Part shown: positions 25,785-35,800 of the stretch, piece by piece
How the letters are laid out: every line of letters begins with the position of its first letter
Position numbering within the stretch: position 1 is the first letter of the stretch
Origin: Acinetobacter sp. ANC 3813
GTDB lineage: Bacteria; Pseudomonadota; Gammaproteobacteria; Pseudomonadales; Moraxellaceae
Length of the DNA: 64,000 nt
Assembly (NCBI RefSeq): GCF_002135435.1
Contig: NZ_NEGK01000001.1
Coordinates: 468,879-532,878, forward strand
Direction: 5' to 3'
Translations under genes and position numbers: made by a program
Notes under the pieces: generated by a model
Seen by the model: only the letters and a program-made list of their open reading frames with translations
What the model was told of the DNA's origin: nothing
Database searches by the model: none

Positions 25785-26870
25785 TTAACCGCGCAGCGCC
25801 TGGCGCTTTTTATATTGAATTGATGCGAAGATTGCCCAAACAATAAATGCGACGCCAATCAGGCCCGTCACCACTTCTGGAATATGCACGCCTGTACCGC
25901 TGGCCAGCATGATGAATGCCAATGCGCCAATCGCATAGTGCGCGCCATGCTCAAGAAAAATATAGGCGTCCAACGTGCCTTTTTCGACCAGATAAATCGT
26001 CATTGAACGCACGAACATTGCGCCAATCGCTAAGCCCAGCATAATGATGACCACATCTGAGGTAATCGCAAATGCGCCAATCACCCCGTCAAAACTGAAT
26101 GAAGCATCCAGCACTTCCAAATACAGGAAGCCGCCGATACCCGCTTTAATTACGCCAGTTGATGCGCCGTTGGCATCATGCGCAATTGCATTGCCGTCTT
26201 CATCAATTTCCGGCTCACCGCCCAGCAAATGGCTCAGCACTTGTACGCCGATATAAATCACAATGCCCCAGATCCCCGCCATGGTCACGACCAGACGTTT
26301 CGCTTCTTCAACATTGGCTGCCATAATCAGCAGCGCAATTAAAGCCAGAAAAGCGGACATGGCAGGCACATTGGCCAAATTCGCCAAGCGCGCTTCCAGC
26401 CAGCGGAACCAATGTGTATCTTTACCTTCATCTAGGAAAAAGTTCAGGAACACCAGCAATAAGAAAGCGCCGCCAAAGGCAGCAATTTCAGCATGATGCG
26501 CCATCAGCTTGGCAGAATAGTTAATCGGGTCATTTAAAGCCATTTTCACGACTTCCATCATGCCCATATCTGCAGTCACGGCAACAATCACGATAGGGAA
26601 AACTAAACGCATGCCAAACACAGCAATAACGATGCCTACGGTCAAGAAAATCATTTTCCAAAAATGATCCCAGCCGCGTAAAACTGAAGCATTCACAACC
26701 GCGTTGTCAAAAGACAGCGACACTTCCATCACCGCAAGGATTGCAGTGATGGTCAGCGCAGTGATCATGGCCTGAACACCTGCGTTTGGCCCGTGGCTAA
26801 AGCCCCAGTACGCAGAAATTGCCAGACACACGATCGTAAAGAAGATGGAGAAACCAAAATGTTTCAGCAT
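25785..26870 (-). CDS. DUF475 / TerC-like integral membrane protein
   Basis: 361 aa with eight to nine membrane helices. The acidic membrane motifs MEVSLSFDNAVVNASVL (residues ~48-64) and VLDASFSFDGVIGAFAI (~230-246) are the paired motifs of DUF475 and related TerC proteins, which are thought to handle metal ions at the inner membrane. A cytoplasmic loop (EPEIDEDGNAIAHD) lies between the halves. Function in Acinetobacter is unknown; tellurite or manganese export are guesses from the superfamily. Confidence 0.88.
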   Translation of the reverse strand: MLKHFGFSIFFTIVCLAISAYWGFSHGPNAGVQAMITALTITAILAVMEVSLSFDNAVVNASVLRGWDHFWKMIFLTVGIVIAVFGMRLVFPIVIVAVTADMGMMEVVKMALNDPINYSAKLMAHHAEIAAFGGAFLLLVFLNFFLDEGKDTHWFRWLEARLANLANVPAMSAFLALIALLIMAANVEEAKRLVVTMAGIWGIVIYIGVQVLSHLLGGEPEIDEDGNAIAHDANGASTGVIKAGIGGFLYLEVLDASFSFDGVIGAFAITSDVVIIMLGLAIGAMFVRSMTIYLVEKGTLDAYIFLEHGAHYAIGALAFIMLASGTGVHIPEVVTGLIGVAFIVWAIFASIQYKKRQALRG

Positions 26871-27131
26871 GACATTCGACCTATGAATTTATTAAAATGT
26901 GGGAAATTGGGTAAAACTTAAAGAAAAGTGTTTAAGATTTAATGTGCGCAATTATGAACTTTTTTTCTATCGATTCCAAAACACTTCGTATGATTTTCTT
27001 GAATAGATAAATGCTTTCCCGCTAAATTGAGGAACAGGCTTATTTTTTATTGATGTTTTTGCAAAAAGAGCAACAGACCGCAGCACGACAGAACGTTGCG
27101 CCCTTGCACTGAAGTGGCCTGATTATTTCCT

Positions 27132-27854
27132 TTAAGTTCTGCGGTACCAGCCCAGATAAATTCCCATCGCAATCACCACCAGAAAAATCATCCAGCGGGC
27201 TTCACGAAATTCTGAACGCGCTTCGGCTTTAGCTTCCGCTGTTTCTGAGCCGTACTGTGATTTCACCATCGGGTTTAATTTGGCGATTGCCGCCAAATCT
27301 TTCGGCTGCTCACCTTCACCAATCAAGATATACAATCCTTTGACTTCCATCTCTTGCAGCGGACCCAGCACAATGGAAAGCCCTGCAGTTTTGGCATTAT
27401 AGTCTGGCACCCAGTCTTCCACACGCGCATAAACATGCGCTCGGCTCGCATCAAAAACCTGAGCATCTGTAATTTTTTTGCCCGTCTGTTCCTGAATAAT
27501 ATCGGCTAAATCTTGATATTTTGACAGGGCATAGTCTTTACTGCGCGCCAATTGAATGCCCTCAAAATTCAGATCATCTGATTTTTTGGCTGGCTCATTT
27601 TTAAATAGCAGGCCTTCCGGCGTCAGTTTCAATCCCATGGCAGTGTTATCAGGCGCTTGATTGGCCTGCGTCACGATATAGACCATTGACCAAATTTTCG
27701 CGCTAGGCGAAACGGCTGCAGTTTGAGCTTTGTAAAGCTGTTCTACTGAGGGTTGAATCACCTGCTCAAAGGCGATAATTTTGGTGTCTTCTGCATATGC
27801 AGCTGCGCTCAAAATGAGGCCAGCAAAGCACCCGAGTAATTTCTTGAACATCAC
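27132..27854 (-). CDS. Exported membrane-anchored hypothetical protein, 240 aa
   Basis: An N-terminal signal peptide (MFKKLLGCFAGLILSAAAYA) is followed by a ~185-residue periplasmic part and a single C-terminal membrane helix (MIFLVVIAMGIYLGW, residues ~222-236) with a short basic tail YRRT. The region before the helix is charged and alanine-rich (ETAEAKAEARSEFREAR), probably a helical stalk. I do not recognise the family. It stands alone between DUF475 and glpM genes. Confidence 0.7.
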   Translation of the reverse strand: MMFKKLLGCFAGLILSAAAYAEDTKIIAFEQVIQPSVEQLYKAQTAAVSPSAKIWSMVYIVTQANQAPDNTAMGLKLTPEGLLFKNEPAKKSDDLNFEGIQLARSKDYALSKYQDLADIIQEQTGKKITDAQVFDASRAHVYARVEDWVPDYNAKTAGLSIVLGPLQEMEVKGLYILIGEGEQPKDLAAIAKLNPMVKSQYGSETAEAKAEARSEFREARWMIFLVVIAMGIYLGWYRRT

Positions 27855-28010
27855 ATTCTGCTCTTATAATGATTAAAAAACATATTATTTTTCATCATTA
27901 TAAGCTAAATCACCGCATCCGCATCTATGCAAAGTAAGATTAAATCATTGGAAAAATTAAGGTTTTTGTGACATTTATGCTGTTTTTCTAATCAACTTTG
28001 CTTAAATATT

Positions 28011-28346
28011 CTAAAACTGCTGCCACACATAAATCAGCACTGCCGCTGCCACAGTCCAGCCTAAAGCGGCAGTCCCTAAACAGCTCCACAAAGGCATTTT
28101 TTCTGCCAGAAGATACACCAGCAGCAGATAAACAAAATAGGGAATTAACGACCAAATGCCGAATAGCGCCGTTTGGCGTAAGGCTTCTGCACCTTTTTCC
28201 TGTGAGACAATCACATGCGCAATAAGGGCAAAAGTGGGAAACAGCGGGACAAGACCCGCAATATAAAAAACTTTGCTTCTCGAAAAAACGGCAATGATGA
28301 GCACCGCCGCTGCACCCAGCAGGCTTTTTAAAAATAGGGACAGCAT
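28011..28346 (-). CDS. glpM: GlpM family membrane protein
   Basis: 111-aa inner membrane protein with four helices. FYIAGLVPLFPTFALIAHVIV (given as FYIAGLVPLFPTFALIAH plus VIV) and FGIWSLIPYFVYLLLVYLL correspond to the conserved GlpM core. In Pseudomonas, GlpM was reported to affect alginate synthesis from glycerol; its molecular role is unknown. A small lipoprotein gene lies 43 bases upstream on the same strand and may be co-transcribed. Confidence 0.88.
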   Translation of the reverse strand: MLSLFLKSLLGAAAVLIIAVFSRSKVFYIAGLVPLFPTFALIAHVIVSQEKGAEALRQTALFGIWSLIPYFVYLLLVYLLAEKMPLWSCLGTAALGWTVAAAVLIYVWQQF

Positions 28347-28389
28347 ATTTATCTTTCTCTGAGCCTTTTACGCATGCACTCGGGATATA

Positions 28390-28779
28390 TCAGTTCGGGG
28401 TTTTACACAGCAGATTGCTTTGAAAACGCTGTTTTTGCTGTACGGCCAGCTGCTTAAACTGCGCCTGAACTTTTAAATCAGACGCACTCATTAAATGCTG
28501 ATTGGCATCCATGATGGCCAGCATCTGATCATAGTGCTGCGGAATCTGCTCACAGCTCAGCTTTTTTTCTTCAGCTTGAGTTTTGGCTTGGCCCAGCTGC
28601 TGCACCAGCAAATCAATTTTTTCACTTTCTGCTGTCAGCGCTTTGGAAGCCTGCTCGACTGTACTGTATTTTGCAGCGTGCGACTTCGCTGCAGGTTCTT
28701 TTTCGCAGGCAGTCAGCGCAGAGATCATCAAGATGGCCGCCGCAGTGCTTTGCAGCAGCTTTTTTTGCTTTAAATTCAT
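28390..28779 (-). CDS. Small helical lipoprotein, 129 aa
   Basis: The signal sequence ends in lipobox LTAC (Cys25). The mature part is mainly helical with a heptad-like segment (VEQASKALTAESEKIDLLVQ and on to KTQAEEKK) and two further cysteines (LSCEQI, NLLCKTPN) that may pair. Upstream of glpM on the same strand. No family recognised; it resembles many short Acinetobacter lipoproteins. Confidence 0.7.
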   Translation of the reverse strand: MNLKQKKLLQSTAAAILMISALTACEKEPAAKSHAAKYSTVEQASKALTAESEKIDLLVQQLGQAKTQAEEKKLSCEQIPQHYDQMLAIMDANQHLMSASDLKVQAQFKQLAVQQKQRFQSNLLCKTPN

Positions 28780-29033
28780 ATTTGTCTTTTATCCGCTCTG
28801 CCAGACCTTTGCTGTCTCAGGTGTTCATCAATCACCATTGTCCAGTTTAGCAGATTTGGTTGCACTCCCCCACTAAGTAAGCAACAGCCGATTGACCCGA
28901 ATTCTGCCCCGTTTTTCTTCATCGCAGCCTTTTTCTCATAATATAAATACGAAATCCAAGGTTTTTTACACTTGAACATTTTTCATGCGCTATCATATAT
29001 ACCCTTCAATTTGCACAAAACCGAGATGTTTTT

Positions 29034-31865
29034 ATGAGCCAAAGCCACATCCGTATTCGAGGCGCACGTACCCATAACTTAAAAAATGTGTCACTCGATA
29101 TTCCCCGCGACAAGTTTGTGGTGATTACGGGGCTTTCGGGTTCAGGCAAATCCTCTTTAGCCTTTGACACCCTGTATGCCGAAGGCCAGCGCCGCTATGT
29201 AGAATCTCTGTCTGCCTATGCGCGCCAGTTTTTATCGCAAATGGAAAAACCCGAAGTTGATTCGATTGAAGGCTTAAGCCCTGCCATTGCAATTGAACAG
29301 AAATCCACCAGCCACAACCCGCGTTCTACGGTGGGCACAATTACAGAAATTTACGACTATTTGCGTCTGCTGTATGCGCGTGTCGGCACACCGTACTGCC
29401 CAGAACATGACTTGCCAATGGTGGCGCAAACCGTTTCTGAAATGGTCGATGCCGTGAAAGGATTGGAAGAAGGTACGGCGCTGATGCTGCTGGCGCCTGT
29501 GGTGCGTGAACGCAAAGGTGAATATACCGCCCTGTTTGAACAGCTGCAAAGCCAAGGCTTTGTCCGCGCACGCGTGGACGGTGAGATTATGGAAATTGAT
29601 CCGCCGCCAGAATTGGACAAAAAGAAAAAACACACCATTGAAGTGGTGGTTGACCGCTTTAAAGTGCGCGATGATTTAGGCAACCGTATTGCGGAAAGTT
29701 TTGAAACTGCGCTGCGTCTAGGCGGCGATATCGCGATGCTGTCGTGGATGAAAGGCGAACACGAAGACCGCGTCTTTTCCGCCAAGCACTCTTGCCCCGA
29801 ATGCGACCGCGCCGTTGCTGAATTAGAACCGCGCCTATTTTCGTTTAACAACCCTTTTGGCGCATGCCCGGTCTGTGACGGCTTAGGAACACGCAGCCAT
29901 TTCAGTGCGGACAAACTGATTCCAAACAATGCGCTCAGCATCAGCGAGGGTGCAATCCGAGGCTGGGATAGACAGCGTCCGTATTATTACAGCATGCTGC
30001 AAAAAGTGGCGGATCACTACAGTTTCACACTAGAAACACCGTGGAATGAGCTGGATGCCGACACCAAGAAAAAATTCCTTTACGGCACGGGTAAAGAAAA
30101 AATTGACCTGAGCTATATTGATGAACGCGGCCGCCGCCACAGCCGTGTGCAGGCCTTTGAGGGCATTTTGCCGCATTTGGAACGTCGCTACCGCGAAACC
30201 GAATCCAACTATGTGCGGGAAGATTTGGCGCAGTATCTGTCAAATGCTGCCTGTGATGCCTGCGGCGGTTCACGTCTGAACGAAATTTCACGCAATGTGA
30301 AAATTTTGGACAAAACCATTGCCGAAATTACCAAGATGTCGATTGGCGATGCCGAAGATTATTATCAGCACTTAAATTTAAGCGGCGCCAAAGGCGAAAT
30401 TGCCGACAAAATTTTTAAGGAAATCCGTGAGCGCCTGCATTTCTTAGTGTCAGTCGGCCTGAACTATTTAAGCCTGTCACGTTCTGCAGAAACACTGTCT
30501 GGCGGTGAGGCGCAGCGAATCCGTTTGGCTTCGCAAATTGGCGCGGGCCTGATGGGCGTGATGTACGTACTGGATGAACCCTCGATTGGCTTGCATCAGC
30601 GTGATAATGACCGCCTGCTGGAAACCTTGGTGCGCCTGCGTGACTTAGGCAACACGGTGCTGGTGGTGGAACATGATGAAGACGCGATCCGCGCAGCCGA
30701 CCATATTATTGATATCGGCCCTGGTGCTGGCATACATGGTGGTCATGTGATTGCTGAAGGCACTTATGATGAAATCCTAGCCAATAAAGACTCACTCACA
30801 GGTCAATATCTTTCAGGCAAACTGAAAATTGAAGTACCAAAAAAACGCATCCAGCCGCCAAAACCAGATGAACAAATCAAACTGATGGGCGCAGCAGGCC
30901 ATAACCTGAGAAATGTCGATTTGACCATTCCTTTAGGCATTATGACTTGCGTGACGGGTGTTTCGGGTTCAGGAAAATCGACCTTAATTAACCGTACATT
31001 ATTGCCTTTAGCCGCAACGCAATTGAACGGCGCAACTACACTGACCGCTGAAAAATTTGATTCTATTGATGGCCTGCAATTCCTTGATAAAGTCGTAGAC
31101 ATTGACCAAAGTCCGATTGGCCGTACCCCGCGTTCTAACCCTGCCACCTATACAGGTTTATTTACGCCAATCCGTGAATTGTTCGCGCAGACACAGGAAG
31201 CCAAAGCCCGCGGCTATGCTGCAGGACGTTTCTCGTTTAACGTCAAAGGCGGACGCTGTGAAGCCTGTGAAGGCGACGGCATGATTAAAGTGGCCATGCA
31301 CTTCCTGCCAGACATGTATGTGCCTTGCGATTCTTGCCACGGCAAACGCTATAATCGTGAAACGCTGGAAGTGAATTACAAAGGTAAAAACATTTCTGAT
31401 GTGCTGGAAATGACTGTTGAAGATGCGATGCATTTCTTTGATGCGATTCCTGTCATTCACCGCCGTTTGGAAACTTTGAATCAAGTGGGCTTGGGCTATA
31501 TCCGTTTGGGTCAGTCTGCAACGACGCTGTCTGGCGGTGAAGCGCAGCGCGTGAAATTGGCGCGTGAATTGGCGAAGCGCGATACAGGTAAAACACTGTA
31601 TGTGCTGGATGAGCCGACCACAGGCCTGCATTTCCATGACATTGCCAAATTGCTGGACATCCTGCATGAGCTGCGCAACAAGGGCAACACCATTGTGGTG
31701 ATTGAGCATAATCTGGATGTGATTAAAACCGCAGACTGGATTATTGACTTAGGCCCTGAAGGCGGCGCTGGCGGCGGGATGATTATTGCAGAAGGTACAC
31801 CTGAAGAAGTGGTGAAATCTAAAGTTTCACATACAGCGAAGTTCTTAAAACCATTGTTGAAATAG
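29034..31865 (+). CDS. uvrA: Excinuclease ABC subunit A
   Basis: 943 aa, the usual length. Two ABC modules: Walker [15 protein letters not shown] (~32-45) and [14 protein letters not shown] (~640-653); signatures [14 protein letters not shown] and [14 protein letters not shown]; Walker [14 protein letters not shown] and [13 protein letters not shown]. Zinc fingers are visible as CPEC...CPVC and CEAC...CDSC. UvrA finds bulky DNA lesions and loads UvrB in nucleotide excision repair. TTGAAC (28972-28977) with TATATA (28996-29001) may be its promoter. I see no clear LexA box before it. Confidence 0.98.
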   Translation: MSQSHIRIRGARTHNLKNVSLDIPRDKFVVITGLSGSGKSSLAFDTLYAEGQRRYVESLSAYARQFLSQMEKPEVDSIEGLSPAIAIEQKSTSHNPRSTVGTITEIYDYLRLLYARVGTPYCPEHDLPMVAQTVSEMVDAVKGLEEGTALMLLAPVVRERKGEYTALFEQLQSQGFVRARVDGEIMEIDPPPELDKKKKHTIEVVVDRFKVRDDLGNRIAESFETALRLGGDIAMLSWMKGEHEDRVFSAKHSCPECDRAVAELEPRLFSFNNPFGACPVCDGLGTRSHFSADKLIPNNALSISEGAIRGWDRQRPYYYSMLQKVADHYSFTLETPWNELDADTKKKFLYGTGKEKIDLSYIDERGRRHSRVQAFEGILPHLERRYRETESNYVREDLAQYLSNAACDACGGSRLNEISRNVKILDKTIAEITKMSIGDAEDYYQHLNLSGAKGEIADKIFKEIRERLHFLVSVGLNYLSLSRSAETLSGGEAQRIRLASQIGAGLMGVMYVLDEPSIGLHQRDNDRLLETLVRLRDLGNTVLVVEHDEDAIRAADHIIDIGPGAGIHGGHVIAEGTYDEILANKDSLTGQYLSGKLKIEVPKKRIQPPKPDEQIKLMGAAGHNLRNVDLTIPLGIMTCVTGVSGSGKSTLINRTLLPLAATQLNGATTLTAEKFDSIDGLQFLDKVVDIDQSPIGRTPRSNPATYTGLFTPIRELFAQTQEAKARGYAAGRFSFNVKGGRCEACEGDGMIKVAMHFLPDMYVPCDSCHGKRYNRETLEVNYKGKNISDVLEMTVEDAMHFFDAIPVIHRRLETLNQVGLGYIRLGQSATTLSGGEAQRVKLARELAKRDTGKTLYVLDEPTTGLHFHDIAKLLDILHELRNKGNTIVVIEHNLDVIKTADWIIDLGPEGGAGGGMIIAEGTPEEVVKSKVSHTAKFLKPLLK

Positions 31866-31867
31866 AA

Positions 31868-31955
31868 TCTCCCCCCTTGCGGAGCAGTGCTCCTCATCTT
31901 TAGTAAAGAGGGGAAACTCCCTCCTTTTTCAAAGGAGGGCTGGGGAGGATTTTAA
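31868..31955. repeat. CTCCCTCC-type intergenic repeat after uvrA
   Basis: A C-rich and G-rich palindromic element: CTCCCCCCTTGCGGAGCAG, then CTCCTCATC, AAAGAGGGGAAA and CTCCCTCCTTT/AAAGGAGGG followed by CTGGGGAGG. It matches the style of the elements at 17868 and 32782, and may also end uvrA transcription. Confidence 0.55.
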
Positions 31956-32006
31956 ATATATAAATTTCATGATAAAACGGTGATTCATTGACCGTTTTTT
32001 TATTTT

Positions 32007-32519
32007 ATGACTTTATTAGAAATATTAGATACTTCTGTGAAAATTGGCTTAGGGGCACTAATTACTGGAATATTTGCTTATTTCAATCAAAAAGTGAATA
32101 TATCTGCATCAGTAACAAAAGAAAATCTTCTATATAATCGAAATCTCTTAACGAATATTTCAAAAGATGTTGAAGAAATTAATCATCTCATTTTGAAAAT
32201 GTGGGCCATTTTTGAATTTGAAACTAAACAAACACCTATCTATAAGAATAAAATTCTAGACAGACTTGATCCTTTGCGCATTTCATTATTTAACGACTTT
32301 AATTTACTGAGTAAAAATGAAGGCTTACTTTTATTACACGGTTTCACACAACAACAAGAAAATTTAAGAGCTTATGGTGAATTACTTGGGAAATTTAATT
32401 CATATACTCTTTTCAGAAATGGTGCTATCGATATTGAAACAACCAAACAATACAGAACGGAAATTTTAGAAACAAGGAAAGGACTTTATAACAGCTTAAA
32501 TAAGGCCATTCCTAAATAA
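32007..32519 (+). CDS. Hypothetical membrane-anchored protein, 170 aa
   Basis: One N-terminal membrane helix (VKIGLGALITGIFAYF, residues 11-26) and a helical, charged cytoplasmic part with a likely coiled coil (LLYNRNLLTNISKDVEEINHL in parts). It is AT-rich compared with uvrA beside it and flanked by repeats on both sides, which suggests acquisition. No SD is evident close to ATG 32007. Function unknown; the layout resembles small phage-resistance or stress proteins, but this is not evidence. Confidence 0.6.
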   Translation: MTLLEILDTSVKIGLGALITGIFAYFNQKVNISASVTKENLLYNRNLLTNISKDVEEINHLILKMWAIFEFETKQTPIYKNKILDRLDPLRISLFNDFNLLSKNEGLLLLHGFTQQQENLRAYGELLGKFNSYTLFRNGAIDIETTKQYRTEILETRKGLYNSLNKAIPK

Positions 32520-32551
32520 TTTATCGGCATCAATATCCAATCACATGACCC

Positions 32552-32642
32552 GCGACATAGATGTCGCCCGTTTGACTGGGGTACACGGACGTGCCCTCAG
32601 TCAAACTGAAAAAATTTGCTACTTTTGTTCTTTCAAAATTAG
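32552..32642. repeat. Three-hairpin intergenic repeat, copy 1
   Basis: Hairpin 1 GCGACA/TGTCGC (32552-32567); hairpin 2 GTTTGACTG/CAGTCAAAC (32570-32606) with inner GGTAC-type pairing; then TTTGCTACTTTT and CTTTCAAAATTAG. A second copy with the same layout but different stem sequences lies at 54525-54612. Confidence 0.7.
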
Positions 32643-32781
32643 AAAGCTTCCTACACAACTTAATTAACAAATCATGACGCAAAATGAGGACGTGCTAACT
32701 GATATTCCTAATGCAAATTGCGAATAATAAGTCCTCTTTCATCAATTATTTTTTGAACTTTTAAAAATCATGATGTAAGTT

Positions 32782-32884
32782 CCCTCTCCTTTCAGGAGAT
32801 GAGAAGCACTGCTTCGCAAGGGAGAGGTTGTTTTATGTTTAAAATCCCTCATCCTAACCTTCTCCCAAAGGGAGAAGGGACTTT
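32782..32884. repeat. CCCTCTCC-type intergenic repeat
   Basis: Two nested palindromic units: CCCTCTCCTTT...AAGGGAGAGG (32783-32827) with an inner AGAAGCACTGCTTC hairpin, then CCCTCATCC...CCTTCTCCC/GGGAGAAGGGA. Same family as 17868-17935 and 31868-31955. Confidence 0.6.
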
Positions 32885-33019
32885 CATTGATAATTTAAGT
32901 ACCGATTAATGATCATTTTTTGATTTATGAAAGAACTCTATTATTTATATTAAATAAAGACTTCTCTCTTAACTTATACAAATTAACGTGACCTTCTTCA
33001 AAATACCCAGTAATAAAAC

Positions 33020-34726
33020 CTAATCCGAAACCGAGTTCTTCCCTTTCGCCTTTGCCCGAAACAACGCCTCATCCGCCCGCGCCAGCAACGCGATCCAACT
33101 TTCCGCACCCACCGCTGCCCCAGCACTGATTGAGACATTGACCTGCTCAAAGCCTTCTCTCTGAAACAGATCAGAGGCCAAAACAGCCTTCCTTATTTTT
33201 TCCGCAATTTTCAGCGCCCGCTCCAAGCTGATATTTTCAACCAGCACCAAAAACTCATCTCCGCCATAACGCACCAGCAAATCAGACGCCCGTATGCTTG
33301 CCTTTAAACTTTCCGCGACAGACTGAATAACGGCATCACCCACAATATGGCCAAAACGGTCATTCACCTGTTTGAAATTATCAATATCAATCACAATTAG
33401 GCAGGTATTCTGAAATTGGCTGGACTGTTTTTCCAGCAGCTTAATATATTCATCCAGCGCAAAACGGTTCGCTACTCCAGTCAAAGAGTCTGAATGCGCA
33501 ATATGCTTCAGCTGAAACTCCAGCGCTTCACGCTGATGCAATTTCTTTTGCAGCCGATGAATCGCATCAAAAAGACTCAGGCTCTGCTTTGAAGATTTTT
33601 CAGATGACGTTTTCGATTCAGGATGAGCCAGCTTAAACAGCTGCTCCCGAGCCTGAATTAAAGGTCCAAAAACCCATTTTCTCGCATAAATCATGGTCAT
33701 AGAAACCGTCAGCAAAGACACCAGCACCATTAAAATGGCATAAATTAGTTTCTTTTTGGCATTTTGCTGTTCGCTATACGCCACTTTCACGCTGGACTCT
33801 AAAATGTAATTCTGCAGTTCCACTACGGTTGCAAAACCGTCGACCATTGAGCGAGTCAGTTCAGGACCCGTCATTCTATATGGCCGCGCATTTAAACTGT
33901 CATCGACTAAATTGGCAATGACTAACAAACCATGATCAAAAAAACCGTGTTTTACCCGCAGGTACAGTGTATCAAACGTTGCCGTTTGACTATTTTTAGG
34001 CTGAATCACGCCCACCAAACGCCATAAATATTGGGTTTGGTGCTGCGTCTGCAGCGAGCTTGCCAAGTTTTCAGTGGGAATAGATTGCTGGAAAGATACG
34101 GCCGGCATAATATTCGATGCTGATCGCCCCGCCTGATCACGCAATTCAGACAATAATAAAATTAAAGTATAGTAATTCGACAATGCCTGATCTTTTTGCT
34201 CGGCGTCATACACCAAGTTTTGCATGACGGCATCACAGGCATCCCACGCATGGAACATCGCGGTAATGGCGTCATTCATATGACGCATCGTGCGCTGTTT
34301 ATACGGCGTTGCCGCATAAGCATCGACCTGCTGGCGGCCCCGCATCAAAGCAGGAACAAAATTTCGCCTCAAATCCTGCGCCGCGCGATGTTGCCCCGCA
34401 TGATTCAGACTTTGCACAGTCGATTGCAGCAACTGATCGACTTGAACCCGATACTGCTGAAGTTCCGCTAAATATTTTTCTGCATCTTCAGGCGCACCTG
34501 TCATAGCATTATTGGAAGGCGCACGCTCTCTCGAAACTTTATTGGTCAATTCGGATAATATTTTGAGACTCTGAATTTCTGAAAGCGCTTCTGAACTTTT
34601 TTTATAGCTGATATAGCTGCTGACAATCAGCGGCAAGCCTATCAGCAATACAGTCAAAACAATGACCAGCATCGCAACCCAAAGACGGCGGCGGATATGT
34701 TCCGAACGCAATGCATTGCTAACCAT
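33020..34726 (-). CDS. Membrane diguanylate cyclase (GGDEF domain)
   Basis: N-terminal membrane helix (LWVAMLVIVLTVLLIGLPLIV), a ~290-residue periplasmic helical sensor region, a second membrane helix (LIYAILMVLVSLLTVSMTMIYA), a short linker and a C-terminal GGDEF domain. The active-site loop RYGGDEFLVLV is intact, DSLTGVANRFALDEY opens the domain and the substrate-binding IDIDNFKQVNDRFGH is present, so cyclic-di-GMP synthesis is expected. No EAL domain. I start at ATG 34726 (MVSNALRSEHIRRRLW); the frame is open to 34777. Confidence 0.88.
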   Translation of the reverse strand: MVSNALRSEHIRRRLWVAMLVIVLTVLLIGLPLIVSSYISYKKSSEALSEIQSLKILSELTNKVSRERAPSNNAMTGAPEDAEKYLAELQQYRVQVDQLLQSTVQSLNHAGQHRAAQDLRRNFVPALMRGRQQVDAYAATPYKQRTMRHMNDAITAMFHAWDACDAVMQNLVYDAEQKDQALSNYYTLILLLSELRDQAGRSASNIMPAVSFQQSIPTENLASSLQTQHQTQYLWRLVGVIQPKNSQTATFDTLYLRVKHGFFDHGLLVIANLVDDSLNARPYRMTGPELTRSMVDGFATVVELQNYILESSVKVAYSEQQNAKKKLIYAILMVLVSLLTVSMTMIYARKWVFGPLIQAREQLFKLAHPESKTSSEKSSKQSLSLFDAIHRLQKKLHQREALEFQLKHIAHSDSLTGVANRFALDEYIKLLEKQSSQFQNTCLIVIDIDNFKQVNDRFGHIVGDAVIQSVAESLKASIRASDLLVRYGGDEFLVLVENISLERALKIAEKIRKAVLASDLFQREGFEQVNVSISAGAAVGAESWIALLARADEALFRAKAKGKNSVSD

Positions 34727-35015
34727 AATCTTAACCCCGTATCCAAAGACCATAGCGCCTGAACAGCACTGCATCAAAAAAATGCCACTGGAGATTATAT
34801 ATTTGTGACTTAACTCACATTATATTTAATTAAGGTATTTTAATACACACCATTCAGAAGATTTTATGATTTAAATCATTTGAGTACCGGATGAAATGCC
34901 GTATGTGCAGCATCTGTTCATGATGCGATGGAGCAGTGAATGAGCCGGCTCACCGGATTAATAATTACGCCAAGTCCGAACGATCGCCGTTACTTTGCCC
35001 ACTAAAAATTCAGTT

Positions 35016-35112
35016 AAAAAAAAGCCCAGCTTTGGGGAAAGCCGGGCGGATAAAACAAAATATGTGGAGAGTCGGTCGAAAATCACCAAAATAGCAACAA
35101 AACCGATCTAAT
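35016..35112 (-). ncRNA. Candidate small RNA, about 97 nt
   Basis: A minus-strand promoter TTTACT (35147-35142), 17-bp spacer, CATAAT (35124-35119) predicts a start near 35112. The unit ends in an intrinsic terminator: GCCCGGCTTT / AAAGCTGGGC with loop CCCC (35047-35024), one G-U pair, and eight U (35023-35016). No ORF with SD lies between. A 5' stem ATCGGT/ACCGAC is followed by the unpaired segment ACTCTCCACAT, complementary to GGAGAG-type Shine-Dalgarno sequences. This is the layout of an Hfq-type trans-acting sRNA. I do not know a named homologue. Confidence 0.6.
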
Positions 35113-35118
35113 TTTTAA

Positions 35119-35147
35119 ATTATGTGATATTTCGCAAAATAAGTAAA
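35119..35147 (-). promoter_or_regulatory. Promoter of the candidate sRNA
   Basis: TTTACT -N17- CATAAT on the minus strand, correctly spaced before a 97-nt unit that ends in a U8 terminator. Confidence 0.55.
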
Positions 35148-35731
35148 GATTATTTTGCATTACAAAACGCATTTATGAAAAAAAATGCCTATAATTCACA
35201 TAATATGTGTTTATAAATGAATACAGCGAGTTATCGACAATCACCGCATACGCTATTTTATTTTTGAATGCCATCAATGACCTGCCTAAGAATGCAGCCT
35301 TAATATGCATAACAAAAAGCCTAAATACCTGTAATGCCCATGAATATTTGATTCGGAATAGGCAGTAATGGTCGTGGGATATTTTTTAACAAAAGGTAAA
35401 CTTTAAAAAATAAAAATGCGTAATTTGAAGACAATTTTAAAGTCTTGGGCACTCAATCTGCTGGCTTTTTAAGCAGGGCCGCCGTGAAGATTATCAAAAG
35501 ATTCGATAACTAATTCTCATTTATTATAAATTTTAACGATTATTTTTTTAAAATTAATTCAATATATCAATCCACAATTTGGCTAAAATCAGAAAAACTA
35601 AAAATAGAATTTACATATTTCACTGTAATGGCAGTGTTTTTAGATCGAATTATGAAAAAATCAGGTATACATTTTTAATACAAAATAGATTTTAGAGCAA
35701 TTATTCAAATTAAGAATGTTCTTTTAGTTCA

Positions 35732-35759
35732 TTGACTTAATAAATTGTTACAATACAAT
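35732..35759 (+). promoter_or_regulatory. Promoter of the Omp33-36-type porin gene
   Basis: TTGACT (35732-35737), 16-bp spacer, TACAAT (35754-35759). The predicted start near 35766 lies after the upstream ATG 35765 and so supports ATG 35801. Identical hexamers and spacing precede the porin gene at 60347. Confidence 0.75.
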
Positions 35760-35800
35760 GCGCAATGTTTAATCCATTTGCAACATTACTGGTAACTCTT

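Larger units (their letters stand above)
34727..35800. other. 1.07-kb spacer with sRNA candidate and porin promoter
   Basis: No credible protein gene. On the minus strand it holds a promoter-terminator unit (35016-35147); on the plus strand the porin promoter at 35732-35759. The stretch 35160-35700 is very AT-rich with no further structure that I can name. Confidence 0.6.

Noticed and set aside
29274-31897. Several minus-strand frames of 76-194 codons opposite uvrA
   Set aside because: Shadows of a well-supported 943-aa gene; low-complexity and without SD or motif.
35765-35800. Upstream ATG that would lengthen the Omp33-36 porin by 12 residues
   Set aside because: The promoter at 35732-35759 puts the mRNA start at about 35766, and the signal peptide begins at MKKLGLATA (35801).
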